Positions 55,500 through 64,000 of a DNA stretch of 64,000 bases are shown piece by piece; positions within the stretch are counted from its first letter, which is position 1; each line of letters opens with the position of its first letter. The notes beneath the pieces were generated by a model. It ran no database searches, was not told the origin of the DNA, and saw only the letters and a program-made list of their open reading frames with translations. The position numbers were made by a program, and so were the translations under genes. The stretch is from Bryum argenteum (taxonomy: Eukaryota; Streptophyta; Bryopsida; Bryales; Bryaceae). The stretch lies in the NCBI GenBank assembly GCA_037043015.1, contig CM073321.1:5600001-5664000 (forward strand). The letters are read 5' to 3'.

Positions 55500-55930
55500 T
55501 CATCGTAACTCCAAATGGGGTGTGCCATGACTTTTTGGAAAGCTAACTTCCTTTTGCATGCAATCCTAAGATCTCAAAAGCATAGGGTTAAGAACCCAGG
55601 ACAAATTGCCATTTGACTGTGGCTCTTTTTCGCTACTGCCGGGGGGGCAACCGTTTTCAACACCCCGACTTTGGGAGCCAATTCTTCCTCTCTAACAATC
55701 GGATGGGAGCATGCCATATACCTCTAGAAAGCTCTCTTAGAGCTCTACCTGTCCTAGACATCTCAAAAGCATTGAACAAAAACTCTGTGACTTATTGTCA
55801 TTTGAATACCGTTGATTTGTTCATTGCCGGGGTGGGAACTCTTCCAACACCCCGACTTTGGGAGCCTATTTTTCCCTCTCTCTAATTTGGAATTAGGCAT
55901 GCCATATACCAATAGAAAGCTACTGACAAG
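55500..55930 (+). repeat. Degenerate tandem repeat of about 190-210 bp
   Basis: Two to three units share ACACCCCGACTTTGGGAGCC (about 55659 and 55847), GCATGCCATATACC and AGAAAGCT. An older, more diverged unit precedes at about 55505. 55940-56580 shows nothing recognised. Confidence 0.6.
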
Positions 55931-56576
55931 ATCTACCATCATCTCAATTCTTGAAGTATTTGGACAGAAACTGAGGTACCGAGGCGGATAAAACTAAGAG
56001 GCAGTTAATGGGGATTGAGAGAATTGATAGAAGAGGCCCACGACCTCCTTCTTCTACCAACAATTAAGCAATTCAAAAAGAGATCAAAGGAAACAAAATT
56101 GAAAGGGTAGTTCACCTACCTCCCTACTCCTACTCTAATTAAGCATTACAGAGAAGAAGAGGTAGACAAACAAGATATTGATGAGACAAACAAGATGGAG
56201 GAGAGGGAGGCCCATGGCCTTCTTTCTCCTACTCTTACTAGATTGAGTGGTCAAAATAGCTCGGAAACAAGCTATTAAGTACAAAATCGGAGCCGTCAAA
56301 GAGGCAGCTCACTCTAGCCCAAACTAAGGCTCAAGCCCTAACTAGGCCTCTACGGATGAATGTTGCTCGCAACCTCCATGGCGCGCCCCATCCTTGAAGC
56401 ACTCCACTACCTCCGTGAATAAATGTAATTTGCAAACATCACCACAAAGTCAAATAGGCAAAACCAAGGTCATCAAGTTATACAAACAATCATGGATATC
56501 AAAAATGAAATTTTGTAAGGCAATGGTAAAACATTTAACTCAAAGCCAAGCAACTAATTCTACTTCTAACTTTTGG

Positions 56577-56665
56577 ATTCACTAGGGGGGATCTTCACTC
56601 CTCTAGTCCTTCTCCGTCATCATTGGATTCACTAAGGGGGATCTTCCCTCCTTTAGTCCTTCCCC
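56577..56665 (+). repeat. Tandem duplication of about 47 bp
   Basis: ATTCACTAGGGGGGATCTTC and its continuation CTCCTCTAGTCCTTCTCC recur as ATTCACTAAGGGGGATCTTC with CTCCTTTAGTCCTTCCCC. Confidence 0.7.
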
Positions 56666-56954
56666 ATCTTAAGCTAATCTAAACTTGAACTTGAGGATAA
56701 ATGAGCTACCTAAGGCCTTACAACAATCATCCTTCAACATACATATTGTGTCCACAACCTAATCAGCTCAATTTCACCAAATTGCTCCAAGGTTGCATTT
56801 GCTTGTTAACAATTCACTCATAAAAGCAACAACAAACGAGATTTAAACAAGAAGGCGTTTTCACGCTCTCAGACTAGACAATGCCCAAATGCACGACACG
56901 TGGAGGTGAGAAGTGGCAAGTGCCGGTGTGGGTGATCGTATTTGTACCCCTCCT

Positions 56955-57028
56955 GCTGGGGCGACCGGGGGTCCAGCCGATAGGCGAACATCGGTCAGAG
57001 GGCGACCGGGGTCTAGCCGATGGGCAAT
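56955..57028. repeat. GGCGACCGGGGTC motif pair
   Basis: GGGCGACCGGGGGTCCAGCC and GGGCGACCGGGGTCTAGCCG lie 44 bp apart, with ATCGGTC between. They are weaker relatives of the 48245-48560 family. 57130-57660 is AT-rich, with scattered CCTACC words and an interrupted A run at 57618-57659. Confidence 0.5.
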
Positions 57029-57915
57029 AATATCTGCTTCTCTTCTTTTTTATACATCTCTTTCTGTTTATATTTGAATTCATGTAGGATTATACTGAAT
57101 CATGGCATTTAGATGTTTTGGGGGGTTTGTCGAAGTCTGTATTGGCTCTAAATACTTGCAAGTAAATCCCACCCTATTGATAGGTAACTTAGTTACAATT
57201 CCAAATTTTTATAAATTATTTATCATTACTTAATCGTGGGTTAAGTCCAATCAAAGCTTTTTAAAATTCAAATTCTATATTTGAAATAAAAACAGTACGG
57301 CGATCCTTCCTACCTACTAAGCCTTCCTACCTAGTGTACAAACCTACCATCTTACGAACTTACCAACCAACCTATCTACTTGACTTCTTTTATGTTTTTT
57401 GAATTGAGTATATTAAAATTAATTAAATTAAAATTATACATATATCTTTTAAAAGACGCCGACATTAAATTTAATATGGAATGGTATACACGAGATAATT
57501 TTTAAGGATACCACCATCCAAAGTATCCACCAACCTACCAATATACAAATCTACCAACTTACGTAATTACCAACCTACCTACTAACCTTTTTTACGTTTT
57601 TTTAAATCATGCATTTTACAAAAAAAAAAGAAAAAAAAGAAAAAAAGAAAAAAAAAAAACCATGGGCATATATAAAAATAATAAACATAACACCGTTCAA
57701 TGCAATGGTAGACACTTGATACTTTTATGAGAGTACCATATAAAGAGCTTCCCCGTCGAGACAACGGATATCTTACTAGTAAAAACATATCATATAATCA
57801 AGAAGGTACACTGTATAACATTTAGCCTTGAACATATCTTGCAACTTTTAATTCAAAAAAAAAATAAAAATGAAAATAACCAACACACGAGCGTCTTTCT
57901 AAAATATAATCCCCC

Positions 57916-58536
57916 TTACTCTAATCTTCTTCCATTGTTACTTGCACTTTTATATCCTTGGTACCATCTTCGATATTTATCTTTTGTCCTATTTGCAATA
58001 CATGGATCTTTGATCCTTGCCTTTAAGAACCTCTCCTCTTCTGCGCACAGTAGTAGCTTTTTGACCAACTCCTCATTTGTTTCACTGCCTTGTGAACTTT
58101 GACTCTCTTCTACAATTTCCATGCACTCTACTAGATTGAGCACTAGTTTTTCTTCCTTCTCCCTTAATCTTCCTGATGCTTGACTTCTAGCTAATTTCAC
58201 CCTTTCGATCTTAGAACTCAAGACAACGCATGCTCTAGTGAATCCCTTTAGCTCCTTTTTACATTGACCTTTGTCCTTGGCTCCTACAACCATAATCTCC
58301 TTCTCGCGACTCCAATCATTGACCAAATACCATTCGTCAACCTCATAATATCTCCTTTGCACATCTTCAAAACCTTTTGCCTCCTCCATGGGTTTTAACT
58401 CAGAATCGTCGTGATCCGATGCATCGGGAGCTAGAGAGACATTTGTCGGCACTTCTTAGCTCTTAAGTTTCGCATCCTTGAGTTCCTCAATGTCATGCTG
58501 GAGTTCAACACACTTTCTCTCTTCCAATGCCAAAGC
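57916..58536 (-). pseudogene. Coiled-coil protein interrupted by a CACTA-like terminus
   Basis: Reading inward from 58536, codons give LVQALALEERKCVELQHDIEELKDAKLKS, an in-frame TAA near 58460, then SLAPDASDHDDSELKPMEEAKGFEDVQRRYYEVDEWYLVND and long Lys/Glu/Leu helices to RRWYQGYKSASNNGRRLE and a stop at 57916. Heptads (VLSSKIERVKLARSQASGRLREKEEKLVLNLVECMEIV) predict a coiled coil. Coding character stops exactly where CACTAG starts (58540), so the gene's 5' part probably lies past the inserted element, outside the window. No family is assigned. It may be a host gene or another transposon's ORF. Confidence 0.4.
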
Positions 58537-58539
58537 TTG

Positions 58540-58560
58540 CACTAGAGGAGAACATGATCC
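58540..58560 (+). repeat. CACTA-like terminal repeat
   Basis: CACTAGAGGAGAACATGATC matches the inward reading of 47494-47475 (CACTAGTAGAGAGCAACGTC) at about 13 of the first 16 positions. It is preceded by TTG, a possible 3-bp target duplication. The other end would lie beyond 64000. Confidence 0.5.
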
Positions 58561-59565
58561 TCGGACACTGTTTTTAACGCTCTTTTTAACGCGGTTTAAC
58601 GTGGTTTAACGCGGACAGTAAAAGTGACGCTAATAAATCAAAATGTCACGAACGTCTTTTGAGTTTAACGTGTAATGTTAAAAAATGTTAACGGGGACAA
58701 ATGATTTATGACGCTGTGTTAGAATGACATTTTTCCAGTTTGGTAAGTTACCGAGGGTCAGTAACTTGGTAAGTAAATTACTTTCTACGTCAACTTTTCC
58801 CGCGTTTGTACATGCCACGTGGGACAAGTTTTCATCCTTGTGATGGATGAAATCTGATCTGATGTGGCATCAGAAATCTGACGTGGCATTTAAATTTCAG
58901 TGGCTGAGATCGTGACACTTGGCCACATCCTGGAATGTGAAAGAAGTTCGGAGTTTGTGTCAAAAGAAACAGGAGATAGTGTCCACATTGACGTTGAGGA
59001 ACACTTGTGTCCTCTGTTTTAACGCGATTTCTAAAACATCCTTAGACGTCGGTTGACGTTGGGCACGTCTGTAGTGACGTAGATATTTTGGAATGTGTGT
59101 CAAAAATGACAGAATGTTTTGTTTGTTTTAACGTTGTTTAACACATGTGTTAGAAATTTTAACGCGTTTACGTAAACGCATCGAAAACTATGGTGACTCG
59201 GGCTGCGTCACAAATGACGCATCCACATTGGAATTTGTGTCAACGTTGACACAAATTAACGTATGTGTCCTATAAATTTTATGTCAAGCCTGACACCATG
59301 TTTTGTTCATTTTGACACTGTTAAATATGCAGCGTCACTAGTGATGCATCCAATTTCCTTCTTTGTGTCTCAATTGACACCATGCACTGTTCAGTTTGAC
59401 GCGTAGTTAGCGTCCCAAAAGACACATGTAGACAATCATGACATGAACGATAATGTCATTCATAACGTTACAAGACACGTTCCATGACGCATGTCAAATG
59501 TCATGCATAACACACTCCGACAGAAAATAGAACGCAACATAACGTGTATTACTGACCTCACTCAG
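58561..59565. repeat. Subterminal repeats and TGTCA/TGACA palindromes
   Basis: The outer part (58565-58720) is TTTAACGCGGT/TTTAACGTGG repeats. The inner part (59190-59520) is palindromes, including TGCGTCACAAATGACGCA (59204-59221) and a perfect 26-bp palindrome at 59232-59257 centred on GTCAACGTTGAC. The latter core matches 2169-2182 in style. Layered subterminal repeats are a known feature of CACTA elements, where they bind the element's regulatory protein. Confidence 0.75.
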
Positions 59566-59719
59566 ACGTTCTCAGAAACACATAAAGGCTACCGTGGTTC
59601 AGACTGCTAGCCAACACGACTAGTGATAAAGCCATCAGTCTACAACTCTACATCTAAGAAAGACGGATTTCCGTGGGTCTCGGATGTCTGGCACGTGAGG
59701 GGCTGCCGATTCAGGGATT

Positions 59720-60366
59720 CTTCTTAATCTGCACAACCCACATCAACGAGCTTATTAGCAATTGCATTACCTGGCGCTGCGATCAAACAACTTGTGGATT
59801 GAACATACCTTCTTGATGCTCTTTATCGGCTCTGTCAACTTCTCCGAATCCCCAGCTTCGTCCTGTATACACAATGGATGGATCATCACAAGGGTAGAGG
59901 AAAGCAACAGCTTGCACCAACGCCTTCAAATGGTTAGTATCTTTCAGTGCTGCCCGTGATCTACTCGTCGAAGACCATAATCGAGACGGGTTGACCAGCG
60001 TATTGGAATACACAACGAGAAACTAGTTTCAATTGTAAAAATGGCAATCAATTTGCATATATACCTTACCTGTAAGCCTTGAGGAAAACGAGCTATGTCG
60101 CGTACCTCTCACGCTTGATCAAATGCGACTCTCTTGCGGGTGTTGGCGGCATCCTCCTTTGACCTAGCTCACTTCTTCTTATCTTTTGGTGGTGATGTGA
60201 CCTTCTTCTCTTTTGATGGAGAAGGAGCATTCTTCTTCCTCATAGGAGATTTCCCCTTCTTTGAGCCGGCCCTGGTTGTTGTCTTCCACTCCTGATGCTG
60301 AATTGCGGGCGGGCTTCGTCCAGCGGTTTCCGTAGGCGGGCTTTCAGAGTCTTCTTGAGCACGCAT
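59720..60366 (-). CDS. Two small exons inside the CACTA-like element
   Basis: The first frame, from ATG at 60366, is Lys/Pro/Ser-rich (SKKGKSPMRKKNAPSPSKEK), ending in a Lys run at 60169. The second (60013-59806) reads NPSRLWSSTSRSRAALKDTNHLKALVQAVAFLYPCDDPSIVYTGRSWGFGEVDRADKEHQEG. It ends at a good donor, AAG|GTATGT, near 59806, and a TTGTGCAG acceptor follows near 59730. The layout is that of a spliced gene on the minus strand between two subterminal-type repeat blocks. The LKALVQAVAFLYPCDDPSIVYTG stretch looks like folded protein, but I cannot name it. Confidence 0.35.
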
Positions 60367-60419
60367 TAAGTCAGTGCAAGGCCACCAAAGGATATAGAAA
60401 CGTGTTATACCGTCAGCCG

Positions 60420-60720
60420 AAAGGCAAATGAAGCGTCACTTTAAACACGATTTAATGCAGAGGCACGTAATGGAAAACGCGATTGAACACGGTTCAACAT
60501 AAGAAAACGTTAAATTAAACGAGTTATAAGATACAACTTATCGTGATATAATGTCCTGCAAAATGGGACTAAAGCGTCTAATGAAACACAATTAGACGCA
60601 GAGAAACGCATTGTAACATATAATTCAAAGTTTTGTTATAACGCGTTGTTAATGTGTGTTAACGTTAATGTTTTAAAGTGTGGTATATATAATTGAACGT
60701 AAAAATACTGCACATGAACA
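60420..60720. repeat. AACGCG/TTAACG repeat block
   Basis: Words such as GAAAACGCGATTGAACACGG, GCGTCTAATGAAAC and GTGTTAACGTTAA recur, matching the composition of 58565-58720. 60730-61590 is AT-rich with no supported gene. Confidence 0.55.
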
Positions 60721-61596
60721 TCAATAAAATTTGCATAACTGTAGGACTCAGCACTCCACTTTGCGCATAAAGAAGTAAGCTACAACATGTAACATATAAG
60801 ATTGCAAAAGGCAATAATGCCGGTACAAATGTACAATGTTTTGTTGCAAGAAATAGAATACAAAATAAAGTCCACTTGACAGCGTTTACAGCTTTCTAGA
60901 ATAATGAGCTTGTCCACCCGCTAAAAATCGATGAGCTTGTTGTGTAGAGGGTGGAAAAATGTGCATACATCTGTGTCCGGATCAGGTTGGATTCTTCATA
61001 ATCTGCACAGCCCACGCGAAAAAACCAATGGTGAGGTAATAGCAACAAATCAGCAAAAACCGATTGGGATGTACTATCCCATCTGCCAATGATAGCAAGT
61101 TTGTGATCAACGATCACTTAACCATTTGAATTGCTTTACTGGAAGAACACGTAATTCGTTATAATGGGAATATTCAAACTCTCAAAAACCAATTGACCTA
61201 AATTCCAACATATGAATCGAGCTAAACGCACATGTTGTAGAGCTAAACTGAATACAAAAGATGATGAAAGTAGCAAACGCAAAATGCAACCCGACAGCAA
61301 TTTGCAAAAAAAACACAAGAAAACGATAAACTCAATTAAACTAGGAATCGACAATCAACGCCAAAAAATTACAAACACTTGAATCGTTGACCTTTAAGGC
61401 ACAACGTTTGTACCAATACTTAACTACGGATATCAACCGCTAGCAAAGATAGGAGGTAGGACTTCTACGTGCATTTTTAAGATGAATCTATTGGCAAAAA
61501 GTCACGACACGATAAATTGATAGTTCAAATTGCACTGAGGTCATTTAGCTCGACTAGAGCTAAATTGGCATGCGCAAATAAACTAGGGATGTCAGG

Positions 61597-63905
61597 CTAC
61601 TCCTCTCCACCGTCGAACCGCTCCATACTTTGTTTGATGATGTCGATTTGACGCTCCGATAATGAAATAATCGGACGCCGAGAGCCAAGTTTTGCACTTG
61701 ATTTCCATGACGTAAAAATAGCATCAGCATGAAGCCATTCCGGAATGTGAGTGTCTTCAACTTTCCATTTGAAAGTCTTCTTCGTATCCCAACCAGCAAA
61801 GGTTTCCTGAACAACACTATTTTTTGATGCAGGTTGAAAATATTGCATTTGAATACAGCTTGGATAGTTGTGATCAACATCGAAATCAGTTAAAGCCCTA
61901 GCAATCCAGAAAGGACGAGCATCCCCATCGGCTGGACGTAGAGCTACAAAATATCCAGCAAAAACATCTCGACCAACCCGAAACGACTCCCTTGGTCTAT
62001 CACACAACCGTCCAAAAAAGTGCGGATCACGCCCATATTCCTCTCGCAATTCGCCAGTATTTAAGAATTCTCGTGTCGCAGGTACGCGATTGAAGGCCAA
62101 CACCCGTTTTTCAAAAATGAAGACACTTATATAGGCTCAACCAACGCAAGGTTCACAGCTCGCCAATAGCGAATAACAAATTCATGACGCCGACCAAAGA
62201 CATGTCCACAATTTTATGCCTCCATTAGTAGAAGGTAACCACTCATTGTCTGTGCATAACATCTTATACTGCATCATGGGCCATCCATTGTCATGCTTGT
62301 AAAACTTACATTGCTGACCCTCCGAATGCCCAACTAGAATTTCATCTCTAGAACCAATATAGTCTTTGATATAAACCTTGAAGTCAGGTATTTCCTCTAT
62401 CAAATGAGGAATGACTGACAAAGACTCTGCGTCCATGAATGACTTCAACAACTGAGGAAGTGTGAGAAAGTCATTCTCTTTGAGATTCATGCTCCAACGT
62501 CCAAAGAGGGCGTCAATATCTTCGTGGGTATGTCCAACTAACAAGAAATTGACATATACTTCATGGAACACACCCATGTGTATCAGAAGAGACCAAAAGC
62601 AAAACATAAATCTATTCTTGTTGTCAGAAGCTGCGTTGTCCAGTTGCACATGTAGGACAGGAGGTGAAGGCTCCGCCACCCCAAAAACTTCACTTTCAGG
62701 AAGAAGAGAGTTTAAACACCCTTCTTTTCCAAACAATACAGCTTCAAATAAAGGCAGCAACCCTGTATTTGCGAAAATGATTTTGAATACGAGATCGGAA
62801 CACCTTCTAGATCTCGTGAAAGCTTTAATATTGATCCAACAGTGTGATTGCAATCACTTGGATAAATATCGAGCCCATAATGAGCATACCAGACATTGCT
62901 ATGCCCGTGCGCAATCATGCCAGTCACAACAATTGGAAGGTTCATCAATGCATCATTTACCTTTGTTTTATGTGAAAATACAGGGCACGCAGTCTTTGCA
63001 TGATCCATTTTGTCATGTATCATACAAAGTACATCTCTCGGCCTCTGAATAGAAAGAGAACGATTTGTGTAATAATACTCACGATGCGTTTCTTGATGAT
63101 GCAAATGCTCCTCTAGCTTCTTGATCCACATATTCTCTTCACATGAATCAAGTACCATAGACTTGATCATTGTCTCCATCCTGTCACAAGTTGAGCAACG
63201 AGCAAAGTTGTCCCCAGACGCCTTCTTTGAATACTCAGAAAATTTTGACCTCCTAATCCTGCTCAGTGTGCTCTGAGAAATAGACTTCAAGCCCAACCTC
63301 TCATTGATGTCATTGATCCCGGGTATGGCATCCTTCCATCTGAAGGACGATGGCAAGGACCGAGAGATAACCTTCTCACCAGATGTCAACATCTTCGACC
63401 GGTGAGGCATATGATTAGCAGCATTGTCAATGAATATCTTCAGAGTAGCTACAGCTTGCTTTACATGCAATCGTGGTTTCTTTTGACCAACATTGCCATG
63501 GTGGCAAGCACGTAGTCCAGCTGCAGCTTCTGCCTTTGTCCTGTAGAATGTTGAAATTTGAACTCCACTTATATGTTGCCATGCACACGCCCAAATGTCA
63601 ATGCCTTCAGTCGTTACTATCATCGTGCCGTCTGGTGCCTGATGAAAACGATTATTAACATCTATCTTGAAATGTGACTTAACTTTAAAACCCGACGCCT
63701 CGTACATTTGCATTCAGAGAGCCATAATTTTGTCTTGAGCGAAAGGTTGGCAACAGTTCTTGCTGCAGCAAATCTTGCTTGCAACCAAGTTGACTGAATC
63801 TAACGTCAGGAGCTCCTCTTCTCTCTTGGTCCTTAAGAATCGTGAGTTCCGATGTCCCAACTCATACGGTCGCACCTCATTTCTCTTTGGATGATTGCGG
63901 GCATA
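61597..63905 (-). pseudogene. DUF7869-like transposon protein, copy 2
   Basis: Coding begins by 63905 (VYARNHPKRNEVRPYELGHR), passes SKICCSKNCCQPFAQDKIMAL, meets an in-frame TGA at 63714-63716, and continues as MQMYEASGFKVKSHFKIDVNN. Then come KKPRLHVKQAVATLKIFID, a zinc-like FARCSTCDRMETM and MIHDKMDHAKTACPVFSHKTK. After a frame change near 62780 come HVQLDNAASDNKNRFMF and VGHTHEDIDALFGRWS. The last frame (62103-61597) carries the C-terminal FRVGRDVFAGYFVALRPADGD domain. Order and spacing match copy 1, with about 50-60% similarity by eye. The conserved Asp (DKMD), Asp (QLDN) and Glu (HEDID) could form an RNase H-fold DDE site. It lies in the element starting with CACTAG at 58540. Confidence 0.65.
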
Positions 63906-64000
63906 AACAGCGACATTAAATTAATCAACTTTTAAAGGATCAAGTAGTGACCAACCCTCATGGATAGCATGGCTGAGCTTCCAACTCCTAGTTCCATACA

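Noticed and set aside
57618-57659. A-run as the poly(A) tail of a LINE or SINE
   Set aside because: No LINE reverse transcriptase, SINE box or target duplication nearby; the tract is interrupted by G.
1-64000. tRNA, rRNA, CRISPR array or bacterial operon structure
   Set aside because: No cloverleaf, rRNA core or regularly spaced identical repeats with unique spacers were seen; the palindrome arrays have variable spacing and degenerate units.

Overview
The window reads as transposon-dense nuclear DNA of a plant-lineage eukaryote. A block of CCCTAAA repeats (42170-42316) is the plant-type telomere unit. GT-AG introns can be read, and nearly all recognisable coding DNA belongs to mobile elements typical of streptophytes: hAT with DUF659, CACTA/En-Spm-like, Ty1/copia, and a chromodomain Ty3/gypsy. 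A charophyte such as Chara, or an early land plant, would fit; the species is inference. No rRNA, tRNA, CRISPR array or clear single-copy housekeeping gene was seen.

Layout. 1-2830: exons of a CACTA (Ptta/En/Spm-type) protein among short palindromic repeats. 2833-5029: old solo LTR. 5030-8790: subterminal-type repeats and a minus-strand gene with an FCP1/NIF-like HAD phosphatase domain. 9117-14470: G/C-rich minisatellites around hAT element 1, which carries a copia fragment. 15216-17350: RING-finger gene whose leader resembles that of hAT 1. 18067-23500: multi-exon minus-strand gene with a ParB-like 'INGQH' motif, threaded by a 19-bp palindrome. 24000-28450: CCGG-rich block with a plant-transposon-protein-like domain. 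30502-40450: copia element with a complete-length gypsy element nested in it, each with a matching target-site duplication. 40456-42320: AT-rich patch with RING-like ORFs, a 31-bp tandem/inverted repeat and the interstitial telomeric repeat. 43050-47494: DUF7869-like gene 1, with the same 19-bp palindrome upstream and a CACTA-like terminus downstream. 48245-53590: hAT element 2, cut by a second solo LTR and flanked by another palindrome family. 54450-58536: unassigned ORFs and low-copy repeats. 58540-64000: a second CACTA-like terminus interrupting a coiled-coil ORF, then palindromic subterminal repeats and DUF7869-like gene 2.

Most interesting pattern. Three unrelated palindrome families share one design, 7-8 bp arms around a 1-4 nt centre. 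They are 19-bp TATCGTCG-NNN-CGACGATA, TGCGTCA-NNNN-TGACGCA, and GGCGAYCG-N-CGRTYGCC. Each flanks or threads a transposon gene. Together with the CACTAG termini and the conserved D, D, E residues of the DUF7869-like proteins, they suggest large multi-gene DNA transposons in which the palindromes are transposase or regulator binding sites. That is inference; the palindromes, their positions and the shared residues are seen directly.
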